64,000 nt of DNA, taken from Streptacidiphilus sp041262165 (GTDB lineage Bacteria > Actinomycetota > Actinomycetes > Streptomycetales > Streptomycetaceae). Under the pieces are notes generated by a model. The model had not been told where the DNA came from. It saw only the letters and a list, made by a program, of their open reading frames with translations, and made no database searches. The translations under genes and the position numbers were made by a program. Shown here one piece after another: positions 48,824 through 56,365 of the stretch (within the stretch, counting starts at the first letter, position 1; each line of letters begins with the position of its first letter). The stretch is taken from the NCBI RefSeq assembly GCF_041262165.1, contig NZ_JBGCBY010000009.1, positions 186,001 to 250,000 on the forward strand, written 5' to 3'.

Positions 48824-49039
48824 CGGTAGGCCGGCACCGAGAGGCTCCTCGGCGGTGGTCCCGTCACGTCTTCGTCTCCTGCCGTACTGGAGTCTTCCTG
48901 TCCCTTGGCTATCGCCTAAACCGATCCTACAATGGACAGAGTCTAAGTCAAGAAGCGCCTCAAACCCATATCTGATCGGAACCCGGACGTCCGCCGGTAA
49001 GCTTCGAATGTCCCGCCGAACCTGAATAGGTGAACCGAT
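48824..49039. other. Divergent region between furA remnant and fur
   Basis: Contains the furA-katG promoter described separately, plus a few codons (EEPLGAGLP) left of the furA N-terminus. The plus-strand fur promoter must also lie here. Confidence 0.45.
48924..48951 (-). promoter_or_regulatory. Probable furA-katG promoter
   Basis: On the minus strand TTGACT (48951-48946) and TAGGAT (48929-48924) are separated by 16 bp, close to the vegetative consensus. An AT-richer stretch (TTAGACTCTGTCCATTGTAG) between them is where a FurA/PerR-like protein would bind. Confidence 0.55.
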
Positions 49040-49450
49040 ATGAGTGACCTGCTGGAGCGACTGCGAGGGCGTGGCTGGCGGCTGACCTCCCAGCGGCGTG
49101 TCGTTGCGGAGGTCCTCGACGGCGACCACGTGCATCTCACGGCCGACGAGGTGCACGCCCGCGCGGCACAGCGGCTGCCCGAGATCTCCCGGGCGACCGC
49201 CTACAACACCCTCCGCGAGCTGGTCTCCCTCGGTGAGGTCATAGAGGTCTCCACCGACGGCCGCGCCAAGCGCTACGACCCCAACGCCCACCACCCGCAC
49301 CAGCACCTGGTGTGCTCCAACTGCGGCACCATCCGCGACGTCCACCCGACCGGCAATCCGCTGGCCGACCTCCCGGCGGAGGAACGGTTCGGCTTCACGG
49401 TCTCCGAAGTCGAGGTCACCTACCGCGGGCTCTGCTCCTCCTGCGCCTAG
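49040..49450 (+). CDS. Fur family transcriptional regulator (CatR/PerR-like)
   Basis: 136 residues, intact. Winged helix at about 10-75 (RGWRLTSQRRVVAEVLDGDH, EISRATAYNTLRELVSLGEV), then the metal domain with HHPHQHLVCSNCGTIRDVHP and the C-terminal CSSC. The two CxxC pairs would hold structural zinc; His/Asp residues around HAHHPHQH and GNPLADL form the sensory site. Such a protein represses catalase or iron genes and responds to peroxide or metal. It is complete while its katG-adjacent paralogue is not, so it may have taken over katG control. Confidence 0.92.
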   Translation: MSDLLERLRGRGWRLTSQRRVVAEVLDGDHVHLTADEVHARAAQRLPEISRATAYNTLRELVSLGEVIEVSTDGRAKRYDPNAHHPHQHLVCSNCGTIRDVHPTGNPLADLPAEERFGFTVSEVEVTYRGLCSSCA

Positions 49451-49584
49451 CCGACGCGTGCCGAGTCCGGGGAGGGTGCCACACCGTGTAGTTGCATTCG
49501 CGCAGGCGGGGTCCTGGTGGACGAGCGTTGCCGTGCCGATGAAGGGCGATCGTCGCGGTCTCCACGGCGCGGTTCAGGCCGGAG

Positions 49585-49870
49585 GTGAAGACCTGCGGCG
49601 TGAGCCACGCCCTCTCCAGCCACGCCCTCTCCGCCGATGCGACGGTGACGCGCCCCGACGGCGGCACTCTGACCGTGACCGCCACGCCCGCCCAGCACGG
49701 ACCCGAAGGCTGCGAACCGATCTCCGGCGAGATCGTCGGCTTCGTCCTGACCGCGACCGACCTGCCCACCCTCTACGTCAGCGGCGACAACGCCTCACTG
49801 GCCCTGGTCGAGGAGATCACCGAGCGCTTCGGCCCGGTGGACACCGCCGTCCTGTTGTGCGCGGCAGATT
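49585..49870 (+). pseudogene. Central fragment of a metallo-beta-lactamase fold hydrolase
   Basis: The frame gives DGGTLTVTATPAQHGPEGCE, IVGFVLTATDLPTLYVSGDN and ERFGPVDTAVLLCAA, the central strands of an MBL-fold hydrolase with the third metal His (AQHGP) and the bridging Asp (SGDN). The HxHxDH motif before and the last strands after are lacking. The similarity stops near 49870, where the antisense strand becomes the tail of the whiB gene. Two 15-bp direct repeats (AGCCACGCCCTCTCC, 49603-49632) lie at its 5' end. Confidence 0.7.
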
Positions 49871-50210
49871 GCTCCGACTCGGGAGCTTTGCCTCCCGCCG
49901 CGCTGTGGAGGTCCGTTCGCTCCGCGCGCGTGCCAATCCGGTCGGATATGTCGAGGCTGACGCCCCGACGTTCCAGTCGGCGGTGGAGCGTGCGGCGCTC
50001 CGACTCGGAGGTTCCGCCCCACACACCCGTACGCTGCCCGGTGCTCAGCGCCCATTCCAAACACGGCAGGGCCACAGGGCAGCCTCCGCACACCGCCTTG
50101 GCCCTGGCCAATTCGCGAGCGCCGGGACCCCGCTCCACTTCCGGGAAGAAGATCTCGGGATCCTCTCCCCGGCAAGCGGCCTGCGACCAGACGTCCAGCC
50201 ACACGTCCAT
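49773..50210 (-). CDS. WhiB family Fe-S transcriptional regulator with aberrant tail
   Basis: 145 residues. The first about 85 are a normal Wbl protein: Cys13, Cys41, Cys44 and Cys50 (ACRGED, VCGGCPVALPC) bind a 4Fe-4S cluster, and TGVWGGTSESER is the conserved turn, followed by a basic RRTLHRRLERR. The last about 35-60 residues are translated from the antisense strand of the metallo-beta-lactamase remnant and are not native. So the gene has lost its own stop and gained a foreign tail, but the cluster and DNA/sigma-contact parts are intact. Preceded without a gap by a small ORF with a strong ribosome binding site. Confidence 0.85.
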   Translation of the reverse strand: MDVWLDVWSQAACRGEDPEIFFPEVERGPGARELARAKAVCGGCPVALPCLEWALSTGQRTGVWGGTSESERRTLHRRLERRGVSLDISDRIGTRAERTDLHSAAGGKAPESEQSAAHNRTAVSTGPKRSVISSTRASEALSPLT

Positions 50211-50384
50211 CTAGTCCTCCCCCGGGACGGGGGGTTCCGGCAGCGCGGGCCGGTCGGGCAGCGTGGCCTGGTTCCGTTCGGACACGGCGGGCTGCGCGGA
50301 CCTGCGCTGCTCGTCTCGTTTCGGCACGTCCTCGCTGGTGCTACTTCCGATTCGCGGCGGTGCGCCCGGTCTGTCGGTGTCCAT
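50211..50384 (-). CDS. Small hydrophilic protein upstream of whiB
   Basis: 57 residues, MDTDRPGAPPRIGSSTSEDV to the end PALPEPPVPGED; Pro/Asp/Glu/Arg-rich, no hydrophobic segment, probably disordered. GGGAGG seven bases before the ATG is strong evidence of translation. Its stop codon TAG is immediately followed by the whiB ATG, so the two are translationally coupled. No family recognised. Confidence 0.55.
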   Translation of the reverse strand: MDTDRPGAPPRIGSSTSEDVPKRDEQRRSAQPAVSERNQATLPDRPALPEPPVPGED

Positions 50385-50771
50385 CTTCGCCTCCCGCGAA
50401 TCAGCGAATCGTCTGCACGAGCGCCTGACCCCGATCCGCCCGAGCAAACCCCCACCAGTTCTATGGGGCGCAGGGGCCGGCTCCGAAACACCGATAGGTT
50501 CACGCTGGTCGGCATCGCCTGGACGCGCGACCTGTTGTCGCGCTCTGATCCTCGCGGCCTCAGCAGCGGTGGCCCGCGCTGGGGTCGTCGCGGTCGCACA
50601 GGTTGTCGCTGCCATGGTGCTGGTGGTCCTCACGGGTCTGGCCCAGCATGGTTACGACCGAAGGCATCCCAAGCCCTCGCCGACCCCCAGCGTCTACTAA
50701 ACGCCCTGCTACAGCGGAAGCGGCACCTGCTCCTAGCGGTGGTTGACGGCGGGGCAGAGCTGTAGCAGGAG
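50385..50771. other. Intergenic region
   Basis: Nothing convincing. A plus-strand frame ending at 50700 contains a hydrophobic stretch (VVAVAQVVAAMVLVVLTGLA) and could be a tiny membrane protein, but start, codon bias and homology are all weak. Confidence 0.35.
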
Positions 50772-51737
50772 TCAGGCGGGGTCCGAGCGGGCCACGTCCA
50801 GCCGCTCGCGTTGGTCCACGGTCAGCTCCAGCTCCACCGCGTCCAGCGCCTCGTCCAGTTGCGAGGTGCGACTGACACCGACCAGCGGGATGACAGCCGG
50901 TGACCCGCCCAGCATCCAGGCGTAGACGACCTGGTTGGGCGTGGCTCCGGTTTCCTTCGCCACCTCACGCAGGACCGCCAGGGCCCGGGCGGTTTCCGGG
51001 TGGTCGTACTCGGCGGGCAGGGGCTTGAGCGGGTCCGTGTATGCGCCGTTCAGCAGCGAACTGTAAGCCAACACCGTCAGGTCAGACTGGCTACCCGCGT
51101 ACGCAAGCATCGGTTCGTCCAGGGAGACCTGGTAGTCGAAGTCCGCACTGGGCGCGTGCCGCAGGTAGGTGTGTCGCTGCTGCAGGGCGACGTACCCAGG
51201 AACGCCCACCTCCCGGGCCAGTTCGCGGGCGCGGGCAAACCGCTCGACTCCCTGGTTACTCATGCCGATCTGCTGGGTCAGGCCCTCAGCGACCAGTTCG
51301 GCGAAGGCAGCGACGGTCTCCTGTACTGGTGTCGACGGATCGTCCACGTGTCCGTACAGCAGGTCGACGTGGTCGGTCCCGAGCCGCCCCAGGCTGTGCC
51401 GCGCGCCCTTGTGGAGTACGCCCCGGGAGAGCCCCTCCCGGTTGGCGGGCCACTCACCGGCCCCGGCGGGTAGTGCACCGAGCTTAGTAGCCAGCACTAC
51501 CTGGTCCCGGTTGCCCCGCGTAGCCAGCCAGCGACCCAACAGGCGCTCGCTGTCGCCGCCGTCGCTGCCTTGGCGCCAAAAGCAGTAGCAGTTGGCGGTG
51601 TCGATGAAGGTGCCGCCGCGCTCGACGAATCGGTCCAGCAGGGCGAACGAGGTCTCCTCGTCGACGACCGTGCCGAAGGGCAAGGTGCCCAGGCAGAGTG
51701 CGGAGACCTGGCGGGTGCCGATGGTGCGGTAGTGCAT
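50772..51737 (-). CDS. Aldo/keto reductase
   Basis: 321 residues. Tetrad Asp46 and Tyr51 (FIDTANCYCFW), Lys85 (LATKLGALP), His130 (LLYGHVDDP). NADP-binding end around LVGVSRTSQLDEALDAVELE. AGAGG precedes the ATG. It is divergent from a MerR gene, and its promoter has the 19-bp spacer and central palindrome expected of MerR-activated promoters, so the reductase is probably induced by the effector of that regulator, likely an electrophile or oxidant. Confidence 0.92.
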   Translation of the reverse strand: MHYRTIGTRQVSALCLGTLPFGTVVDEETSFALLDRFVERGGTFIDTANCYCFWRQGSDGGDSERLLGRWLATRGNRDQVVLATKLGALPAGAGEWPANREGLSRGVLHKGARHSLGRLGTDHVDLLYGHVDDPSTPVQETVAAFAELVAEGLTQQIGMSNQGVERFARARELAREVGVPGYVALQQRHTYLRHAPSADFDYQVSLDEPMLAYAGSQSDLTVLAYSSLLNGAYTDPLKPLPAEYDHPETARALAVLREVAKETGATPNQVVYAWMLGGSPAVIPLVGVSRTSQLDEALDAVELELTVDQRERLDVARSDPA

Positions 51738-51783
51738 AGGTGACCTCTTCTGTCGATCTTCCAGTTCGTTTCACTGCCCGTCG

Positions 51784-51814
51784 ATCCTCACAACTGGAGC
51801 GCGCTCCAGGTCAA
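51784..51814 (-). promoter_or_regulatory. MerR-type promoter with palindromic operator
   Basis: On the minus strand TTGACC (51814-51809) and GAGGAT (51789-51784) are 19 bp apart, the over-long spacing that MerR proteins correct by twisting DNA. The perfect 16-bp palindrome CTGGAGCGCGCTCCAG (51794-51809) lies between them. Confidence 0.8.
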
Positions 51815-51825
51815 GCCGGGGCACA

Positions 51826-52218
51826 ATGCTGCCCATGGCCGCCCGCACGACGCACTACCTGACCCCGGCCGAGACCGTTGAGCGGTCCGGCTTCAGCCTG
51901 GACACACTGCGCTACTACGAACGCATCGGCCTTCTGACCGACGTGGGCCGGTCCCCCAGCGGGCACCGCCGCTTCACCGCGGAGGACCTGCAGTGGCTGG
52001 GTATCCTGCGGTGCCTGCGGGACACCGGCATGCCGATCGCGGAAATGCGCCGGTACGCCGACCTGGCCCGCTGCGGTGATCCAAAGTCGTTGGCAGAGCG
52101 CATCGCACTGCTGGAGAAGCACGACACAACGGTCGAAGAACAAGTCGCATTGTTGCGAGCCCAGCAACAGCACCTGCGAGAAAAGATCCGGTACTACCAG
52201 TCCGTCCAACCGGCCTGA
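51826..52218 (+). CDS. MerR family transcriptional regulator
   Basis: 130 residues. Winged HTH (ETVERSGFSLDTLRYYERIG, LLTDVGRSPSGHRRFTAEDL) and a dimer coiled coil (AERIALLEKHDTTVEEQVAL, LRAQQQHLREKIRYYQSVQ). The single Cys (DLARCGDP) lies in the linker region and the SoxR-type Fe-S cysteines are absent, so sensing is by another ligand. Divergent from the aldo/keto reductase gene, which it should activate. Start at 51826 or at the ATG three codons later. Confidence 0.9.
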   Translation: MLPMAARTTHYLTPAETVERSGFSLDTLRYYERIGLLTDVGRSPSGHRRFTAEDLQWLGILRCLRDTGMPIAEMRRYADLARCGDPKSLAERIALLEKHDTTVEEQVALLRAQQQHLREKIRYYQSVQPA

Positions 52219-52934
52219 CAGTGAGGCGGATCACGGGTCCGCACCCGTCCCGACAACGCGTCACACGATCTAGCGCCGAGGCCCTGTATGGAAGTTCTCC
52301 CGCCCGTCACGCTCGATGAAGTAGTCGCCGTCTGGCTCGCAGCTGAGGTTCACTCCGATCGATTCGGCACCACGGTGCACAGCCTGTTGAGGCGCGACGG
52401 CCAGCCGACGACGTTGCTGACAAACCCGGACCTCTCCGACGCTCTTGGGACGAAGCAAGGTGGTCGCAGATCAATGGCTTTACTGACCTAGGCACTTCGG
52501 AGCATCAGCCAGTCCGGGCGGCCCCTCGACACAGACCAACAAGACTCACGTAACACCCTCTCGGAGCCCGCGGGCTTGTGGCTCGCCACCACGGAGGGCC
52601 GCCGTTCGTACCCGCTGTCTGCGTTTGCTTCGATCTCCGTCATGAGGGACATCATCGGAGCCACTCCGCGTCGGCCGCACGCGGGTTTCACGCCGGCCTC
52701 GTCAGCGGGGCCCGGTCGGTGTGGGGAACGGCAGCCACTCGTCGAGCCACTCCTGTGCCGTCACTTCGCGGCGCCACTTCCCGCCTCGGTGATCGGCGAC
52801 TGCTGCCCACAGGTCCCAACGGAGGAGGTCACGGTTGCGGCGTCCTGAATCTGACACTTGGTCAAGGGGCCGTGTTCTGACCGTTCGCCATTCCCCCCGG
52901 TGGGCGGCCGCCGCCCTGTGCGCCGGTGCGAAGG
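52219..52934. other. Degraded region
   Basis: Contains the truncated frame at 52288-52491. On the minus strand, near 52702-52870, a stop-ended frame reads WDLWAAVADHRGGKWRREVT and then EWLDEWLPFP, which looks like a protein C-terminus without its body. No intact gene. Confidence 0.4.
52288..52491 (+). pseudogene. N-terminal fragment of an unknown actinobacterial protein
   Basis: 67 codons: LPPVTLDEVVAVWLAAEVHS, DRFGTTVHSLLRRDGQPTTL, LTNPDLSDAL, then shadow sequence. The pattern (vLxEvvavwLxaEx-S-RFG, dLxd) resembles the first third of hypothetical proteins from Streptomyces that I cannot name. The rest is absent, so this is likely a truncated gene. Confidence 0.35.
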
Positions 52935-53507
52935 TCAGCTGTCGGGAGAGTGGGGTCCGCGGCGCGAGTTCAACCACTCGGCTTGGTTCCACATCACCGC
53001 CGTGGCACCGACGGGCTCGAAGGTGATGTGCGGGTCGTTGCTGTGGACGAGGCAGAGCACCCGCCGGGCGTGGATCGCGGCACTGCGAGCGCGGATGGCG
53101 ATGATATCCAGGACGATCTGGGCCGCCGAAGGGCATGCTCGGGTGAACTGGTCGTAGTGGGTGAAGGCGAGGACGATGCCAGCCGCACCCTCGGGCGTCC
53201 CGTAGTCGCCGGCCACCACGTCCCGCAAGCAGTCGTTCAGCGCGTCCAGGTTCCGGCCGTAGTAGCTCGGGAAGTCCAGCGTCGCGGATATGTCCTGGTG
53301 GAAGTCCTCCTCGGTCGTCCACTGGGACGCGTCCAGGACCACCACCGCGTAGTGATGGCTCCGCAACCGGTCAAGTGTCTCCTCCAGAAGGTGCTGCCTC
53401 CAGAACAGTGTGACGAAGGTATCCGCCGCAAGCCGGTAGTAGGGGTCGTCCGCGAGCTGGGCATCACGATTGAGATCTGGCACGGCCAGAGAGCCTACCC
53501 GCGCCAA
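52935..53507 (-). CDS. Barstar-like (barnase inhibitor) protein
   Basis: 190 residues. The barstar fold is clear at the centre: VVVLDASQWTTEEDFHQDIS, then DFPSYYGRNLDALNDCLRDV, and IVLAFTHYDQFTRACPSAAQ. The YYGRNLDAL...L helix is the ribonuclease-binding edge. Proteins of this type neutralise secreted or polymorphic-toxin RNases. No barnase-like or other toxin gene lies nearby, so it is an orphan immunity protein. The start is TTG with AAGG upstream; a GTG eight codons in is the alternative. Confidence 0.85.
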   Translation of the reverse strand: MARVGSLAVPDLNRDAQLADDPYYRLAADTFVTLFWRQHLLEETLDRLRSHHYAVVVLDASQWTTEEDFHQDISATLDFPSYYGRNLDALNDCLRDVVAGDYGTPEGAAGIVLAFTHYDQFTRACPSAAQIVLDIIAIRARSAAIHARRVLCLVHSNDPHITFEPVGATAVMWNQAEWLNSRRGPHSPDS

Positions 53508-53659
53508 CGGGCGTCGCCTTCAGCAGCGGTATGCCACCAGAGGGCGGGGTGGGTCCGGTGACGGTCGCAGTCAGCTGGTCGGGATGCAGCCAGGTGCGTG
53601 GTCCCGGCCGCGCCGGCGGCGAGAATCGCTTCTCGGCAGCTGTTGATCCCTAGTCAAAC

Positions 53660-53678
53660 CTGCTACCAGGGGCTTCGC
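53660..53678 (+). repeat. First copy of a 19-bp direct repeat (with about 45-bp similar context)
   Basis: CTGCTACCAGGGGCTTCGC, identical to 54770-54788. The 28 bp before it (GGCAGC-G-TGAT...CTAG-CAA) are also similar in both copies. The pair brackets the DUF1062 gene. Confidence 0.8.
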
Positions 53679-53846
53679 TCGCAGGCAACCCCCGCGTCTG
53701 AGTGAGCGACCGTGGCCTCCTGGAAAATCTGTTGCCTGACGGCCCGCTCGTTGAACATCATGGCGACCATGGATCTGTAAGTAGCAGCGCACGTACGGAA
53801 TGAAGACGGGTTGAGTCACTCCCCGTCTCTCTCCGACGTGCCGCTC

Positions 53847-53878
53847 GAAGCCCGCACCGTGTGACCAGTGCGGGCTTC
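53847..53878 (+). terminator. Hairpin terminator
   Basis: GAAGCCCGCAC at 53847-53857 pairs with GTGCGGGCTTC at 53868-53878, 11 bp perfect. There is no gene directly upstream on the plus strand, so it may have belonged to a lost gene. Confidence 0.7.
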
Positions 53879-54027
53879 CTTCACGCGACGTGATGTGCGA
53901 CGTCGCGCCAGCCAGCGAGCTCCACTTTCAGGCGCTGGCCGTTCGCCACTGGATCCGGGAGGCAGTTCACGGCGCCGCAAAGCGCTGCCTGGCGCCTCCT
54001 CCGTAGACCTTGGAATTCGCCGAAGCC

Positions 54028-54666
54028 ATGAACGACATTCGCAGTACCCGTATGCCCGCTGACGGTGGCGGACCTGACATCGACCGGAAAGCGCTGTGGG
54101 TGGTCAGAGAGCTCGGACTACCCGCCATCGTCAAATCATGCGTGTCGTGCAGGTCCACGCGACACCATCCGACCGGAAAGTTCCGCGTGAACGCGAACGG
54201 GAAGCTCCTCGACGTCTGGATGCTGATCTGCTGTGAGCTGTGCGGCCGCACGTCGAAAATCCCCGTCCACGAGCGCATCCATGTGCAGTCACTCGAGAGC
54301 GAGCGGCGGTTGATGTTCGAGAACAACTCTCCGGCCATGGTGCGACATCTGGCCATGGACGGGGCGCTGGCCGGCAAGGCCGCATACCGGCAGGACTGGA
54401 GCGGCACATGGGAGCTGAAAACCGACATGCCGTTCTACGACCTCGAGGGTGAGGATCCGCCGCCGCTCGAGGTCGTCGTCAGATTCGAACTCCCGGCGCC
54501 CATCCGGGTCGAGAAGCTACTCACGGCCGGATTCGGCCTGAGTCGATCCGCCATGAGAGGCATGGTCGATTCCGGCCGCATCCGCCTGCCCCTGGCCATC
54601 GATGCGAAGGCCCGCGAAGACTTCACCCTCTTCGTCGTCACCACCCCGGGGCGCCACTACGCGTAG
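54028..54666 (+). CDS. DUF1062 family protein
   Basis: 212 residues. N-terminal zinc-ribbon-like part with CVSC and ICCELC pairs (IVKSCVSCRSTRHHPTGKF, MLICCELCGRTSKIPVHERI), a middle helical section, and a C-terminal S4-like segment (VEKLLTAGFGLSRSAMRGMV, DSGRIRLP) that suggests RNA binding. Matches the DUF1062 family; function unknown. ATG at 54028 is chosen over the TTG at 54010. The gene is bracketed by 19-bp direct repeats and has lower GC than its neighbours, which is compatible with transfer as a unit. Confidence 0.82.
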   Translation: MNDIRSTRMPADGGGPDIDRKALWVVRELGLPAIVKSCVSCRSTRHHPTGKFRVNANGKLLDVWMLICCELCGRTSKIPVHERIHVQSLESERRLMFENNSPAMVRHLAMDGALAGKAAYRQDWSGTWELKTDMPFYDLEGEDPPPLEVVVRFELPAPIRVEKLLTAGFGLSRSAMRGMVDSGRIRLPLAIDAKAREDFTLFVVTTPGRHYA

Positions 54667-54727
54667 CCGCCGGGCCGGGGTCGTGCTCAAGGCGGATCAG
54701 GATCGGATCGAGTCTGGGAAACCAGAC

Positions 54728-54790
54728 GCGCGAAGCCCCTTGGCAGCGGTGATTTCTAGGCAACACTCACTGCTACCAGGGGCTTCGCGC
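54728..54790 (+). repeat. Second repeat copy with long hairpin
   Basis: GCGCGAAGCCCC at 54728-54739 pairs with GGGGCTTCGCGC at 54779-54790 around a 39-nt loop. The right arm is part of the second CTGCTACCAGGGGCTTCGC copy (54770-54788). It may end the DUF1062 transcript. Confidence 0.7.
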
Positions 54791-54875
54791 CAACCTGACG
54801 GGTACTCAGGCCATGGGCAGGGCAGCAGGTTCCGCCGTTCCGCTGCCCATCTTCACAGCCCGTTGCACGGAAGGC

Positions 54876-55865
54876 TCACTTCGGAGACTTCGCTGGATTG
54901 ATCGTGATGTGGAGCTTCCTGGTCTCGCTCTTGGCCTTGGGCAGGGACCCGTCGCTGAGCTCGACCGTGAAGTGAGCGGCACCCCTGGCCGTCGGAGTCC
55001 CGGAGATCGCGCCGGTTGCCGCGTTCAGGGTGAGCCCGGCGGGCAGCGCGCCCTGGACGATGGACCAGGTGTAAGGCGTGATACCGCCGGTACCGGCCAG
55101 TTGCGCCGTGTACGGGGTGCCGACGGTGCCGGTGCCGAGCTGCGTTCTGGTGAATGCCAGCGGGGCCGCGGCGGGCGTGGTGAAGGTGAGGGTCTGACCT
55201 TGAGTGGTCTCTTCGCTGCTGCTGGTGACGATGCGGAAGTAGTACTGGGTGCTCGGAGTCAGACCGGTCAGGGTCGCCTGGACCAGTTGTGGTTGGGTGC
55301 CGGTGCCGAAGTCCCGCGCCGTGGTGCTCGAACCCAGCGCGGTGGTGGTCCCGTATGCGAAGGAGTAGGTGGTGTCGGTGCCTGACGGCACGACAACGCC
55401 GGTGAGAGTGGCGCCGCCCGCGGTGACTCCTGACGCCGGTGAGGTGACCCCGTTGGCGCAGGCCGGGGCGTCGACGGAGGCGGTGGCATCCTGGCCGTCC
55501 AGGATCCAGTCGACGGACGGGATGATCTTCGGGTCGAAGGCCACCGAGAAGCCCTGCGGGTAGTTGCCCTCGTTGAAGAACGTCGGCTGGCCCTGGAACG
55601 GACTGGCAGGATAAATCTGGTTGTCCTGACCAACTCCGAACTCGAGTTGCTTGCCAAGGGTGTTCTCGTAGCCAAAGTACGCCGTGACGATTCCGCTCTG
55701 CGCGTCAGTGGTCACGCAGTTGACGTATGGCCTGAGTACACCGCTGCTGGCCGCTGATGCCGGGTCGCCGACCAGCACGGCGCCGCCGACAACGACGGCA
55801 GCCAGCGCGGCCGTGCGCAGGTGCCGCCGGTGTCGGCCACGAAACGAGGATGAGGTAGCAGCCAT
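54876..55865 (-). CDS. Secreted protein with fibronectin-like and putative Ig (He_PIG) domains
   Basis: 329 residues. Sec signal about 1-39 (LRTAALAAVVVGGAVLVGDP). A unique N-domain of about 100 residues (VNCVTTDAQSGIVTAYFGYE, FNEGNYPQGFSVAFDPKIIP) is followed by a fibronectin-III-like segment (LTGLTPSTQYYFRIVTSSSE) and a C-terminal He_PIG domain (YTAQLAGTGGITPYTWSIVQ, GALPAGLTLNAATGAISGTP). Probably a cell-surface or matrix protein for adhesion; no enzyme motif. GGGGGGAAA precedes the ATG. Downstream sits the second repeat copy. Confidence 0.85.
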   Translation of the reverse strand: MAATSSSFRGRHRRHLRTAALAAVVVGGAVLVGDPASAASSGVLRPYVNCVTTDAQSGIVTAYFGYENTLGKQLEFGVGQDNQIYPASPFQGQPTFFNEGNYPQGFSVAFDPKIIPSVDWILDGQDATASVDAPACANGVTSPASGVTAGGATLTGVVVPSGTDTTYSFAYGTTTALGSSTTARDFGTGTQPQLVQATLTGLTPSTQYYFRIVTSSSEETTQGQTLTFTTPAAAPLAFTRTQLGTGTVGTPYTAQLAGTGGITPYTWSIVQGALPAGLTLNAATGAISGTPTARGAAHFTVELSDGSLPKAKSETRKLHITINPAKSPK

Positions 55866-56365
55866 GATGATTTCCCCCCTGGACAGTCCCTGAACCGTCG
55901 CCCGGGACGGTGCGAGTCAGCACCGACGGGAAGGTGACGCTCGAACAGAGAAGTTGATTCCGTCAGCGTATGGGCAGATGGGCACATGTCAACTCCGGTG
56001 ACTGCAGTGGTGGTTACCCACCCAGAGCGTTCAAGTGGCCATGAACGAGGGCGGTCCTCGTCGGGGGACCGGGCCGAGGACGCCGTGTACTGGGCCGCCA
56101 CCAGCGTGCGCTACCTCCAGGCGCCCGCACTCACCGCTGACGGTGTGCGGATCGCCCCGTCGAGCGTGGCCCCGGTCGACCCGCTGACTTCTTTGACCCA
56201 GGAGCAGCCTGGGGCCGGTTCTCGTTTCGGATCGTGTTCCGCGGCCGGCTGGTACGGTGCCCTGCGTCGACGAGTCGGCCAATCCTCTACGTGCCGACCA
56301 AGTCCCTTCGTATCGAGTGGTGGTGGGCCGGCTGCTCCAGGATGTCGCGCCTCTCGCCCACGTCC
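55866..56365. other. Intergenic region
   Basis: Promoter side of the secreted Ig-like gene. No gene or repeat recognised. A plus-strand frame (AVYWAATSVRYLQAPALTAD) looks slightly protein-like but has no family match and no good start. Confidence 0.35.

Larger units (their letters stand above)
53508..54027. other. Repeat-bearing intergenic region
   Basis: No gene. It holds the first copy of the CTGCTACCAGGGGCTTCGC repeat (53660-53678) and a terminator-like hairpin (53847-53878). Confidence 0.5.

Noticed and set aside
46952..48829. 625-codon plus-strand open frame
   Set aside because: Antisense to katG; no protein character.
53780..53880. tRNA-like sequence before a strong hairpin
   Set aside because: GGGTTGAGTCACTCCC vaguely recalls a T-arm, but there is no acceptor stem, D-arm or anticodon arm. 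No tRNA called.
55986..56365. Plus-strand frame AVYWAATSVRYLQAPALTAD
   Set aside because: No family match, poor start, no binding site, and it runs into the antisense of the DinB gene.
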